From Ignelater luminosus (lineage: Eukaryota > Arthropoda > Insecta > Coleoptera > Elateridae), in assembly GCA_011009095.1 (NCBI GenBank), contig VTPC01089973.1:186001-250000 (forward strand): 64,000 nt of DNA, in the 5' to 3' direction. Shown here one piece after another: positions 1 through 11,590 of this stretch. The notes below the pieces were generated by a model that was not told the origin of the DNA, made no database searches, and was given only the letters and a program-made list of their open reading frames with translations. The translations under genes and the position numbers were made by a program. Within the stretch, counting starts at the first letter, position 1. Every line of letters begins with the position of its first letter.

Positions 1-2510
1 CTCACAACTTATATTTGAGAACGAACTGCAAAAAATTAAATGTAATTTGAAAAATTGAAATCGAAAATGAAACAAAACATTATTAAAAGAAAATTTAAAG
101 TTTTGAAAAATAAGTCAAATAAAATTAAAATGCGAAAATGACACTACTTGAGCAACTTTCAATCAGAAAAATGTTAACCTCGCATTTCCTTCCAAAAAAC
201 TTATTTTAGTATAATTAGTTCATTCAATGAAACTCTGAAATGATGCAGAAAAACAAATTTTGTTTAATTAGAGAGACAGATTAGTTGAAATTCAAGTTAC
301 CTTACTTAATTTTATTATTATACGTAAATTCTTTGAACTTTTAGAAAAACATAAACAAAACTATCGAAAATACTGAATGAGATCACTATTATACTAAATG
401 GATGCAAATCAGCGTATGTTAAACATATATAAGGTTTTGACTTCTTGAATGCACCCTGTGATCGATGAGAAAGAGGCAAACAAACGAGAGTCGCGAATGT
501 CGCTGGCAAGTGACCAACGTCCAAATACTGTAATTCCCCACATGATAGATACCAGGCGATTGAAGTAAACCAATTCGATCGTCACGTCCCTTTTCGTTGG
601 ATTGTGAGTTGGTGATTTTCCATTACTGAAATGACTTCTTGTAAAAGCTGGGCATTAGTTAGATGGACCGGAACTGTAGGAATTGCAGAATTTCTAACAT
701 AAATTGAATTTTCACTAGAATGACTTCTGGTTTAGACACTTCCACTTTCTTAATATCTTCATTTGTTTATTGTAAAACATTAATTTAAATTCAGTTTAGG
801 ACTTTCATAATAAATCCGCAACGTGAAGTACTTTGCATTTACATCGGAAGAATAACAAGAAGTAAAATTTTATGTATTGGAAATAGACGAGGGAGCACAT
901 AAAGACTTGGGACACATTTGGTTTCGACAAGTTAACACCAGTAAATTGATTTCCTAACAAGATTAAATGTGATAGTTTCTAAAATTGGGTGCAAATGGTG
1001 TCTATAACGATGCTTTTAGGTGTTGTGTAGCACTTAAGCTTCTTTGTACACCTGATCATATGTAATAAATACTGCCCTTCACATTCGAGAATTCCCAATA
1101 ATAGAAATGATACAAATAAATGTTAACTGTATGATTAAAGAAAAATCACACAAATCAAGTTAAGCTAGTAAAACACCCATACACACCAATTTTTCTGATC
1201 TAATCAAAATTCAGGAAGCGTTCTTTTGAGGTCCCTAATGATGGATAAATGGTATTTTTACTATAAATGTACTGCATAAAATGACTTTAGGGTAAGGGCA
1301 ATTTTTATTTGGGTGCATCCGAGATATTTTACTGGCTTACACGCTGGACGCTCGTTTTATATTTTTGACAAATTGGAAAAACTTAAAATTCATAACCCGC
1401 TGGATGTTCAGAGTAGTTTTCAAGCCAACTTTAAAAATGGGAATAACACTAAAATACAATAATATACTACTGGCCAAAAGTAAAGAGAGAAAATGTTTTC
1501 TTGTTTGTAAAAATCCGTAGAAGTTAATCCTTTTTATAGCATTACATTTTCAGATTTTCTCTCTAGGTTACAAATTAAAAAAAAAGGAGTTTTGTATGGT
1601 GGAATTGTACCTATTTATAACAAAAAATGCCACAATCAGATTTTAAACAACGCAAAATGTTAATGTAATTATCTACAAGTAACAGAATTAAGAAATTTGA
1701 TAACATACTTATAACAAGAGTAACCTGAGATGTGAAACGCTTCGCAAAGATTTGTTTAAAAAAAATAGCAGACCTTAATTCGCTACAGATCACTTGAATT
1801 GAACAGCCCACAAATTAAAAGTTGTATCATTGTCTGATGAAACATGTAAATTTAGACAAAATTAGTTGGGTTAGTTATGTTATTTTAATACTTTTCGAAC
1901 TTAAATTATTAAAGAATATAAATTTATATGACTTTTTAAAAGTGAAAGAACTAATTGATTTAAGCTGCGAATCTAACGCTCGAAACAGAAATAGAAATGC
2001 TCATGACGTACTATTATGATCGTATTTTTAATAGAAAGAAGTCTATAAGAAAAGCAGCAGTATGGACAAGAGAAAAACTCATGTGGAATTAAATTTAACT
2101 TCAGACTTTTGAACGGCAAGTCTACAAACTACTTTCGATTAAGTCGAAGGCCAGTTTGAAGAAGTGCATACAATGAGAGAAAGTTCCATTTACCCAAAAG
2201 GATATAAACGCGCAAAGAGAAATTGGAAGTAAAGAAAGACGCTCTGTATTCTTGAAGTAGATAATTTATTCATGTCTTACTTCTCACCAAATGACAAAAG
2301 TGATGTCGATAAGTAGGGTGTAAGAACAGAGGAGTTTAATGAAAATGAAGGTTGACTGATAGTTAGCGTGGAAGGATTTTCTCTCCATGGACTGCCTGTA
2401 TAGATACGGTTGAGATGGATAATATTAAAACTAAAAAGAGGTAAAAGTATAGTAATATTCAAAGAAAAAAGAAAAGACAGTACGGTTTGCCTGAGCAATA
2501 TTTATACTAT
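1..2510. other. AT-rich DNA, no gene recognised
   Basis: AT-rich sequence with only short open frames (under 75 codons) in all six frames. None shows a protein motif that I recognise, and I see no terminal repeats or RNA gene. It could hold intron or intergenic DNA of a host gene outside the window. Confidence 0.6.
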
Positions 2511-3202
2511 TAGTCCAGTTAATGAATGCCCAAAAAAGGGTTGCAGAGAACATGGAATGGGGAAGAATCTTTCTCTTGAGAAATTTGTTGGGGCTAGTTA
2601 GGAGGCAAAGATACTAAAAGTCCTCGCCCATAGCTGTGCCGTTTCAGGGGGAGTGGTGTGAACATTTCTCTGTTTTTAGTTTTTCGCTTGTAACTCGGAA
2701 ACGCTGCGTCATACGGTAGAAAGTATTCCTTATAACATTAAAGATAATGAAATTTCCTACAAGAATGTGTATATTTATTTTTTCTTATGTGTTATAGTTT
2801 CCAAGATATTTGCCATCGAAAATGATAATTTCCAAAAAACCTTTTTTGCCTCACATTTTTCGTCAAAGTTCGACAAGTTTGACGAAAAATGCGAGGCAAA
2901 AAAAGATTTTTTGAGAATTATTGATTTTTACTGGCGAATATCTCGGAAACTATAACAGCTAAGAAGAAAATAAATATGTACATTTTTGTAGGAAATTTAA
3001 TTATTGTCTATTTTGTAAAGAATACTTTTTACCGTACAACGCAGCGTTGGGACTTCTTCCACCCCCCTTTCCCTCTGAAGCGACAGGGCTAGGGGCGGGG
3101 ACTTTTAGTATTTTTTCCTTCTAACTACCCCCAATACATTCCTCAAGAAAAAAATTCTTCCCCATTCCATGTCCTGTACAACCCCTTCATTGACTGGACT
3201 AT
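2511..3202. repeat. Long foldback inverted repeat (about 690 bp)
   Basis: The left arm (2511-2867) and right arm (2878-3202) are reverse complements of each other at roughly 80 percent by eye, with a 10-nt loop at 2868-2877. The innermost 14 bases of each arm pair perfectly (catttttcgtcaaa against tttgacgaaaaatg). The outer ends also match: tagtccagttaatgaa at the left and, on the opposite strand, tagtccagtcaatgaa at the right. The left arm carries roughly 40 extra bases near the Gc-richer middle. There is no coding capacity. This is the structure of a non-autonomous foldback or MITE-type element. A target-site duplication is not clear. Confidence 0.85.
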
Positions 3203-4390
3203 ATTCGAAAGATCAGTCTCTCCTTGTGAAACTGCTTCGAAAATTTTAACTCTGTTGCAGATGCTGCAATGGTCGTGCCCGGTTTTTGCTATTTGATACA
3301 TGAACATAAAACAACGGTAAAAATCATCTTTTGGGTATTTTTGTTCTTACCTCTTTCTTCTGAGTTCTTTATCTTTAGACACGCTGTTCCTGTCGTTCTA
3401 AGCGACTTTTAGTATATCACCTATGTTGCTTGTCTTCAATTTCTTTGTTTTTCTTTGTTCGTTTTCTTTTCTTGTGGGAGTGGAAGTTTGAAATTTAGAC
3501 TTGGGTGGAGTATATTTCCAACACAACAGGTTCCTCTATGTCATGTATAGCATCATTTGTAAGCATGTGCTTATTCCGTGCAGTTTCAGGCTTTGCATTT
3601 ACAGTCTGCAAATCTTAAACTTCAGGTTCTACATTTCCATTAAATATATTGCTTTTACAAGCCTTTTTGACGTGTAAGGTCCTACAAATTTCAAATGCAA
3701 TTGGAATTTCCACTTCCTTACAGCTGATGCAAGCACTCAACTTTTGAAACATCGCGTTTACCTTAATTTCTAATTATAAATTATTTTATTTATTACAACT
3801 ACATTAGATCTGCATATATAGTATTTGCTTTATCATTTCCTTTCTATTTAATTCTTTGCATAGTTTTCCAGGTCGTGTCCATTACCTCTTTTCCATTACT
3901 TTTGGAAACTTCTCCTAAAATTGTTTTGAACACTTTTCCAAATCTAGCAAAAGTTTTTGGCGTAACAGCACGTTTGAATTATTTCTTTTTGCATAGGACC
4001 TAAAAACTTTAAGAACATCAGGAGCATATTCAAATTTTGATATACAAGTAACTTCTTATTGTTGCAAATAATCCGTAACTTTCTTGGCCGATTCATATTC
4101 TTCGATATAAAAGGAAGAAAGGTCTTTAACACGTTTTTCCAAATGCCCATCATCAGTCATGGCTCCACCAAAAGTGGTTTTTGAAAACTTTCTCAATTTT
4201 ACTAGCGATGCTCACTAACAATGGCTTTAACAAAAGTTTTAAACTTATTGCAAATTGCAATATTTTTGTAGATTTTGATAATGGATTTCGACAGCGTTCC
4301 CCTTTCTTTCACAACATTTTGACAATTGCTGATTAGTAAGTCAATTATACTACTAGTACACAGCTTGTTTAGAAAATAACACAATGTAAC
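3203..4390. other. Unassigned DNA with coding-like minus-strand segments
   Basis: On the minus strand, 4202-4384 (60 codons) and 3944-4153 (69 codons) are open. A second frame between about 4160 and 3890 also reads as a fairly long lysine- and glutamate-rich peptide with one stop (words such as YIEEYESAKKVTDYL). This may be a decayed gene or transposon, but I recognise no family and make no functional call. Confidence 0.3.
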
Positions 4391-5283
4391 TGTATTGTAT
4401 ATCTTAAACTGATTAATAATGTTAGCAGAAAGTTAGTATCTCTATTCCTTGGACAATTCCTTATTTATTTGAAGAAAAAAAGAAGTTTTATTATTATTAT
4501 ATTATTGTTAAATTAAAATAAAACGCGCAAAAAGTTGAGTTCTTTAGAAATTCTGTTTCAAATCTCATCCTTAAGTTTCATTCTCATTCACTTAGAATTG
4601 GCGGGTTTCTAAAGCTTCAATTAGTTCTTCTGCCGTTGTGCTGTCAAGTCATAACTACGCTACTCTTGGACAGCCAGCTGTGTCTCGAATACTATGCACC
4701 TCAGATCCTGTTTGTGCCTGACCTGTCTTGTCCTGTTCTGTGCAACAATTAACGCGCCTACGTGTTTACCTATTAATACAGTTTCCTGTATTGTGCTGCG
4801 CTGTAGCACACGCGTTTAGGCTGGCCTAAAATATTAAGGAGTCAAAATATATAAATTGTATTTTTACAAAATATATGTTACTAATACAATATTTCATTAT
4901 AAAAAAATAATAATGATAAAATAATCTTTATAGACAATTCAAGAATTTTAGGAATTTCTATTTTATGTCCAGTGGTTATCAGAACTAACACTGCCAACAA
5001 AATATGGATAGCTTTATCTATCTATCTATCTTTCATTATCTTGGCGATAAGCTTGCCATAAACACTCTTTACGTATAACCCATTGTTGGTTTTTACTATA
5101 GTCACAAGTTCGTAACAAAAGTAAGTTCATATCACCAGGATCTCGTTTCTGCAAGCAACTACCTGTATTGACGTATCCTCATCTCTATACTCCCAAGCTT
5201 AGTGGCAACGTACTAATTTAACAGAGTCATATTTATGATTAGCATCCAAACAGTTATCATCAGACATGATTTGTTGACGTTTT
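4391..5283. other. Intergenic DNA with a short TATC microsatellite
   Basis: No coding features are seen. A short tetranucleotide run (TATC/ATCT units) lies at about 5014-5033. The part at 4620-4830 is somewhat richer in C and G than its surroundings, but no element ends or reading frame were found there. Confidence 0.5.
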
Positions 5284-5850
5284 ATATAGGCACATACGAG
5301 TCACATCAGAAATAGTGATGTATTCAAACGTTTCGACAGAAATGACGTCAATAATAGGACACACAACAGTCTTACGATCTTGTACTACTCTTAATAATAG
5401 TGGTTTAAGTCAACCTCCAGTATTCGCAATGAGCATCAAGGAAAGTGATAACTTGTCTTTTTACATGTTTTGCGCCAAGCAGGCGTGCCCGAACAAGGCT
5501 TGAGTATTTCTCATTTTTAAATATATGTACACAAACAGATAGTTTCTTTGCATATTCTTCTAATTTACGTCCAAAGTGTTCTCTTTCACTAGCATCATCC
5601 ACAAGAATAATTTTTTTGAGAAGTGGCCGTGGAGATCTATTAATCACCCTCCACACTGTCTTAAGAAGTTTTGACCAATCTTTATTGTAACAAACTATGA
5701 CTATGAAAGTGGTTGGAAAAAGTTTTGAATATGTCTTGTCTAGACATCCATCTAATCGAATATCAGTTAAAGATCTGTTTAATGGAATCATGAAATTGTG
5801 TACCTACAGCTTTTTCTAATTCTTCTGGATATCCAGGTACAGTTCTGATG
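5284..5850 (-). pseudogene. Polypeptide N-acetylgalactosaminyltransferase pseudogene
   Basis: The intact family transfers GalNAc from UDP-GalNAc to Ser/Thr of mucin-type glycoproteins in the Golgi. A 128-codon minus-strand frame (5405-5791) contains the family's catalytic-domain signatures in order: [16 protein letters not shown], then [30 protein letters not shown] and ITFLDAHCE. The last holds the Asp-x-His metal-binding motif. Directly after this the frame breaks: a one-base shift and a Trp-to-stop change (tga) are followed by the correct continuation ([12 protein letters not shown], then [15 protein letters not shown]) down to about 5284. The match then ends. Only about 170 of the usual 500-650 residues are present, with no transmembrane stem and no lectin domain. 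It is best read as a truncated pseudogene, possibly a retrocopy or a decayed duplicate exon. Among insect family members it looks most like the pgant5/GALNT1 type, but that is by memory only. Confidence 0.85.
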
Positions 5851-6639
5851 GTTTATAAGTTCCATAAACACTCGAACTGCTGAATTCTTCTTTTTCTGCA
5901 TTATTATTTTATCACTTTTCAATTCTTTTGTCCTCTTAATGTTCTGCAACTAAAGGATCAGCAATTTCTGTTTCGTATTCACTACTTTTTTTACACGTAC
6001 AAGATTTTCACCTTGAATGTGGGTTTTTCTTATCACAGATTTCTATCAAATGAGACTTTTAATTGACATGCAGAAACTGTATTAGGTTACTTAAAAAATT
6101 TTCAGAAAGGACCGTTTTTATAGTAACGCTGCGTGATTGAAAATATAGCAAAGTCTATAATTAGGGTACTCCTGTTTTAGTCAAGACGCATATTGTAGAC
6201 GGTTCGTGTATCTGTGCTCTTTCTATATTGTGTTAGTTTACATACCCCTCTTATGGTATTCTTGCTATAGTCCAGTAAAACACAAGCAAAATTATAATAT
6301 ACCACCAAGCTACAGAAGTCAGAAACCTAAAGTATGTACTTGCTACGCTATAAAGCAGTTACTGCTTGACCCGGCGATATAAAACGTGAAACAGACACAA
6401 AATTCTATAAACGGTGTCTTCTGTGATCCTCAATGTGATAATTAAGACTAAGGTTTGGATAAAAATTAAATGTTTTTATACTTTTGATCAGTAGTGAATA
6501 TTAGGACTTTATATTGAATAAATGATTTGTCATCATTCTGAGTTATTAGAAACAACACAGTCGAGTATAAATACAGTGCTTTCGTAAAGTAGTGCATAGA
6601 TTCTTTAAAAATAAAAAAACGAACTTTTAGAAAAAAGTG
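5851..6639. other. No feature recognised
   Basis: AT-rich DNA with no open frame of note and no repeat ends seen. Confidence 0.5.
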
Positions 6640-7762
6640 CCGAGAGATTTTTTCTGCCTCCTCTCTTTATTTTTCCAAAGGCTAAGATGAATTATAGGCT
6701 AATGATGAATGCTCCAGTAGAATCATTCAGCGCAACGGAATCAAATGTTTGGATGACAGGTGAGATTTTCTTGAAGTGAAATATTCCAATCCAAGTGAAG
6801 TAAGACCGGTTTTACCGATCGTAGATGGTCATTACAGCCATAAAAATATGCAAGTCGTTAAATAAGCATTCCTCCACACACAAGCCATCGGCTCCAGCCG
6901 CTTGACTGTTTTATCATGAAGCTTTTTAAATCTGCCTACAACGATGCATGTCAAATTTGGATGCGACAAAATCCAGGAATGCGCATTAATCAGTATGACA
7001 TCACAGAATTAGTGTCTGTGGCGTTTACAAAAATCAGCCGATTTGATATTGCGAAAATAAAATTTGAATGTACGGACATTTATCCCTACAATAAACATGT
7101 CTTCTCTGACATCGACTTTCTTCCATCAGTGATAACCAATATCCTTGAAGCTGCTGACGAAACACAAACTCTTCCTGAAACTGCTGTAATGGTACCAGAT
7201 CGGTCAACACTGAGTCTTCTAGAAGAACTCCAACCTTACTTGATATAACTGAAAAGTCACCGCAACCTTCTACGTCAAGCAATGTTGGACAAGAGAATTC
7301 TTCGAAGTCTATGTCAACTTCTTCTTCAAATGTCGCCATCTCAGCTATGGTCGTTTCTACTAGAACGTTCCTTTAAACGTCGATTCGTACTACATCAGAA
7401 AGTAGTGCGGAATTTGCAATGACTATAAAAAAACTGAGTCCAATGCCTCACGATAATAAAAGAAGTGAAGTTCGTAAGGGCAAAAGAGAAAAAACCAAGT
7501 TCTCACGTTAACGCCTTATAAAGAGGCTATAGAGGGAAAGGAAAATGATAATATACACAAGAAATTTTAGTCAAAAAGAAGGAACAGCAGTTCAAAGCAA
7601 ACCGAAGCGCGCAATAACCAATAGCAAAGGTGGGGGATGCAAGATTGTGTAACCAACAATTGTGCTAAAAGTGATAAGGAAAATTTGACAGAATGCTTAA
7701 TTTGTGGTGAAAACTTTGATGGGAACTGGATTCAATGTGGAAAATGTAGAATAATTTAATAA
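6640..7762 (+). mobile_element. pogo/Tigger-like DNA transposon relic
   Basis: This is a decayed transposase of the pogo/Tigger (CENP-B-like, DDE_1) group. A first piece at about 6687-6770 reads like the central catalytic domain (LMMNAPVESF, then a SxWMTGEIF-like motif). The best preserved piece is a 110-codon frame at 6916-7248, with FKSAYNDACQIWMRQNPGM, RINQYDITELVSVAF and an NKHVFSDIDFLPS motif typical of the end of the catalytic domain. A third piece at about 7690-7757 encodes ECLICGENF followed by WIQCGKC, the start of the Cys-rich zinc finger that ends many insect pogo transposases; it stops early. The N-terminal DNA-binding domain and the acidic catalytic residues are missing or scrambled. 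Terminal inverted repeats were not found. It is clearly immobile. Confidence 0.8.
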
Positions 7763-8019
7763 AAATATAATTTCTCATAAAATAGCTCCATCTTTGTTTA
7801 CATGTTTTAGTTTTTAAGAGTCTGGGACTACCCGCCAGTTGTTTAGAGAAGGAAATTTTTACAAATTTCCAACTTTATTTATTTTCCTTTAATTTAATTA
7901 ATTTATACTGCCACCGGTTTCATACCGTTTGTTAACCTTTAACGAAATTATGTCCAAAAAAGTTGTCAAAGAAAACAAATTAACTGCCTGATAATTAAGA
8001 AACAGCTTAGGTGTCCAAA

Positions 8020-9060
8020 GCTATACACCTCTCTCATACTAAGGTAGCTTTTGAAAAGCTGGTTTGCAATACCTTATACACCCAATCTGTTTAGTTTTTC
8101 GAGCAGTAGTTCATGGCTTGCGGTATCGAACGCCTTTCTATAGACATCCTATTTTGAAAACCAAACTGATTGGGTGATAGTATTGAACCATCTTCCAGAA
8201 ATTTGACCAACCGTACTTTAATAATTTTTTCTATGATTTTTGTCATATTACTTAATAAAGCTTTACGTCTACAATTTGTCACGATATCTTGCTTTCCAAA
8301 TTTGAGAAAAGGAATTATAAATCCGGAAACTCACCCTTACTGTAAATTAGATTGCAAATGTGCAGTAAGAGTTTAACTATGTAATCTTTAGTACTCTTTG
8401 TAAATCTGAAGCAGTGATATTGTCAAAACCAGTTGAGTTTGTCTTTTTAAATAAATTTATGCAATTAATAACTTCAGATTCATCTTCTACAGTATACAAA
8501 AACAATGATTTGGAATTTACATTGGGTTGTATTATAGAATGTTCTGTTAATTATTTTCGGAGCCAAACGCTCACCTATGCTACAGTAATAAGCATTAAAA
8601 TTGTTTGCTACAACACGTGGCTCTTCTAATGTATGGTATTATCAAGAGCAATCACTTTTTTATGTTTTTTTTTACAGTATTAATGTAGCAATAAATATTT
8701 CTTACAATTGAATTTTTATGGCATATTCTAGTGCATATATGCACTTTCTTTACGGCATACCTGCCTAGTTTTAGTTACTATTTCCTTACCGACAGCTTGT
8801 AAAATATTTGCAGTATGGTACGTACTAAAACGACGTGTAATTATTTCATCCAATACCAGTTTCATTAATCTAATCTACTTCACCGACTGCTACTTTGAGT
8901 CGCCCATAATGCAAAAATTTTCTAGAAATAATAAATTTGATAAAACGTTCGAAATAATTTTTATCTACTCCGCAAATATATAAATTTATTAAAATGAATT
9001 TCTCGTCCATAAGCATCCATATAAAATATGTACGTTTAGAACTTAATTTTCTTTCTTAAA
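8020..9060 (-). mobile_element. CR1/Jockey-like LINE fragment (reverse transcriptase)
   Basis: Read on the minus strand, the segments in order are: an upstream stretch with VANNFNAYYCSIGERLAPKI (about 8625-8560), DESEVINCINLFKKTNSTGF DN (about 8490-8430), LLSNMTKIIEKIIKVRLVKF with LSPNQFGF (8282-8160), and RKAFDTASHELLLEKLNR followed by an ANQLFKSYL-like motif (about 8140-8050). These are the fingers and first palm motifs of a non-LTR reverse transcriptase, with the AFDT box. Frames change several times and stops interrupt, so it is dead. The YADD motif and 3' end are not present. Coding resemblance upstream of 8640 is weak, so the 5' limit near 9060 is a guess. Confidence 0.75.
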
Positions 9061-10010
9061 TGTTCGGTGAGGGCACTTACATCTGCATTGTACTCAAGAT
9101 TATTATTTTTATCTACTAGTTCACCCATAGAAGAACCTCCTTAAGTTCCCTTAATTACTTTTACGTTCCATTTATAAAGTAAATTTCTTTTAATAACAGT
9201 TTTATTTACTATTTAAAAAGTAACGATTATTATTTATATAACATTTCCCAGGTGTTACGTATTTACTTACTTCATATTTAATATTTTCTTAAATATTACA
9301 TTTCACTTAGATTATCGACATAACGTCCTTGATGACGCTAGCATTATATATTATACATACTAAAGTATGTCGTCGACATCATCAACAAGTTTATTTACCA
9401 CGCTTTTTAATTAATATTGCATCACATCACAAAGAAAGTAAGTAGTTTTAAAGATAATTAGCTCTGAAATGCCCAAATATTACATGCAAATACAAATACG
9501 TTGCATCTTGCTGTATTTAGTAGCCGATTTTCTTGATTTAGATTTAAAACCGTTTTTGTGCATTTAATTCAAAATAATTAAGTATTTGCGAAGACACGTG
9601 ACGTGAACGTAAAGTTATTTTTTTGTACAAAAATGATTTAAATGTGTCAAATGTGTAACTGCTTACAGAAAAAATTCGAGGAACGCACGGAATCATTCAT
9701 TGTCAATAAACAAGCAGCATGAATGTATAAGATAAGAAAAGATTAGTCTCACAGGTAGCTACAGATTCTGGAGATTTTAATGTGTATATTTGTACGAATT
9801 ATTACTAAAAAGACAAATTAGAGTTTCCGGAAGAATCTCTGCATACCTTAATTCAGAATCAGCCGATTACAGGAACCATCCTAGAATAAAGCTAAAGTAT
9901 CAGTTAATTAAGTTCTACCTCTCGTACAGCCAGGCAGTTGCTCGTTCAAATCGAGTAAAAAAGAATATTTTGTACATTCATTGGTCCTAAATAAGCAATT
10001 TAAATTAGTA
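9061..10010. other. No feature recognised
   Basis: AT-rich DNA. A 66-codon plus-strand frame at 9790-9990 has no recognisable motif. No inverted ends or RNA genes were seen. Confidence 0.5.
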
Positions 10011-10285
10011 TCAAACTCTCTCTCTTTTTGTTCTTTCTCTCTTTCTATAGGTGTCTTCTCATAATGTGAGTTTGGCTAACAGCACGACATCTTGCAATGA
10101 GTATCAGATGTTTCCTGTTTAGATTCATCCAGTTGCGTATACTGCTCATTAGCTCATCCAAGACGTTCTTCTTCTTCCTCTGGCTTGTCTTCCTTCGATC
10201 TTCCCTTCTATGATGTATTGTATTAATTCATAATTAGTATGCCTCATAACATGACCGAAATGTGCCTAATTTTCGTCGTTTTATA

Positions 10286-10316
10286 AAGGGTTTTCCAATA
10301 AGAGGTGTTATTTTGA
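10286..10316 (+). repeat. Left terminal inverted repeat of the DD41D mariner
   Basis: Begins aagggttttccaataagagg immediately after TA. It matches the right end at all 31 positions on the opposite strand; the match breaks at position 32. Confidence 0.95.
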
Positions 10317-10390
10317 TATTCAAAGAAAAGTGCCATTTTTTAATATAAATGATCGGATGTTTATTTCATTATAAAGAGGAAGGTATGCCG

Positions 10391-11476
10391 TTAATAGTGG
10401 AAAATAACATCAGGCAAATGACCACCACGACCACGCTTACAGGACAATATCCTTTTCATGAAATTTTCCATAACCAAATCGCAAAGTGGCTGCCCTATGT
10501 CCTCGATAGCCTCACGAATTCCATCTTTGAGGTCTTGAATCGACGCTGGGCTGTTGGCGTAGACCTTCTCTTTCACGTGGCCCCAAAGAAAGAAGTCGCA
10601 AGGTGTTAAATCACAAGATCTCGGTGGCCAATTGTGATCACCTCTTCGAGAGATAACACGGTCCGGAAACTTTTTCCGTAAAAGATCAATGGTTTCGTTG
10701 CTTGTGTGGCACGTAGCGCCGTCTTGTTGAAAGTAAACGTTGTCCAGATCAATACCATCCAATTCCGGCCATAAAAAATCGTTAATCATCTCTCGATAGC
10801 GCAATCCAGTCACCGTAACTGTTGCTCCAGCCTCATTTTCGAAAAAGTAAGGTCCAATGACTCCGCCGGACCATAAACCGCACCAAACAGTCACACGTTG
10901 AGGATAGAGAGACTTTTCAACAATAACTCTTGGATTTTCTGAGCCCCAGATCCGACAATTTTGCTTGTTGACGAAGCCACCGAGGTGGAAATGGGCCTCA
11001 TCACTCAAGATGATTTTTCGATGGAATTCTGGATCATTTTCATGCATTTCAACGACCCAATCAGCAAAGACACGACGTTGTTGATGATCGGCCGGCTTGA
11101 GTTCTTGTGTTAACTGGACTTTATAAGCCTTAAGACCCAAATCTTTATGCAAAATACGGTGTAATGACGTTTGTGGAATGGCTAATTCCAAAGAACGACG
11201 AGGAATGGACAAACCTGGGTTTTCTTTAACACTTTCGGCTACAACAGCAATATTCTCGGCTGTTCTTGAGCGACGTGCACGGGTTTTATTCTTCACATCA
11301 CTAACTTGTCCCAAGAGCTCGAATTTTTTCACCAATTTCTGTATTGCGGTCCGACAAGGTGCTTCACGGTGACCCAAAAATGTTCGAGTTTTACGAACCG
11401 TCTCTGCCAAATTTTCACCATTTTTATAGTGAATTTTAATAATTTCAATGCGTTGTTGAAGCGTGTATCGTTCCAT
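10391..11476 (-). CDS. Mariner-type transposase, DD41D
   Basis: The protein binds the element's inverted repeats and performs cut-and-paste transposition in the nucleus. The open frame is 361 codons, close to the usual 340-360 for the superfamily. Residues 1-60 look like the first helix-turn-helix domain (YTLQQRIEIIKIHY), and 80-125 like the second, with ISRNS-type residues replaced by PQTSLHRIL. The RNase H-like catalytic core follows, with Asp159 in ILSDEAHFHLGG, Asp252 in FQQDGATCHT and Asp294 in TPCDFFLWG. The last two are separated by 41 residues, giving DD41D. The start at 11476 is the first ATG inside the right inverted repeat, 84 bases from it. No stop or frameshift is seen. The last 20 residues (KRGRGGHLPDVIFHY) are basic, then hydrophobic. 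Activity is plausible but unproven. Confidence 0.95.
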   Translation of the reverse strand: MERYTLQQRIEIIKIHYKNGENLAETVRKTRTFLGHREAPCRTAIQKLVKKFELLGQVSDVKNKTRARRSRTAENIAVVAESVKENPGLSIPRRSLELAIPQTSLHRILHKDLGLKAYKVQLTQELKPADHQQRRVFADWVVEMHENDPEFHRKIILSDEAHFHLGGFVNKQNCRIWGSENPRVIVEKSLYPQRVTVWCGLWSGGVIGPYFFENEAGATVTVTGLRYREMINDFLWPELDGIDLDNVYFQQDGATCHTSNETIDLLRKKFPDRVISRRGDHNWPPRSCDLTPCDFFLWGHVKEKVYANSPASIQDLKDGIREAIEDIGQPLCDLVMENFMKRILSCKRGRGGHLPDVIFHY

Positions 11477-11559
11477 ATTTATTAATGGCGTAGTTTCTAC
11501 TTGTCAAATGTCAAAAAATGATAGCTTCAAAAGTGACATCTACCGAAATAGCGGGCTAT

Positions 11560-11590
11560 TCAAAATAACACCTCTTATTGGAAAACCCTT
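11560..11590 (-). repeat. Right terminal inverted repeat of the DD41D mariner
   Basis: Exact reverse complement of the left end, ending ...ggaaaaccctt before the TA at 11591-11592. It lies upstream of the transposase start codon, so it must overlap or lie next to the element's own promoter. Confidence 0.95.

Larger units (their letters stand above)
10286..11590 (-). mobile_element. Complete DD41D (rosa-like) mariner transposon
   Basis: A 1305-bp Tc1/mariner superfamily element bounded by perfect 31-bp terminal inverted repeats and flanked on both sides by the TA dinucleotide (10284-10285 and 11591-11592), the standard target duplication of the superfamily. It carries a single uninterrupted transposase gene on the minus strand. 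It sits inside the 3' coding part of an RTE-like LINE, whose reading resumes on the other side. Perfect ends, the TA duplication and the open frame together argue for a recent insertion. The spacing of the catalytic aspartates assigns it to the DD41D group first described as rosa in tephritid flies. Confidence 0.95.

Noticed and set aside
10349..10609. Plus-strand 86-codon frame within the mariner
   Set aside because: It is the shadow of the transposase gene on the opposite strand.
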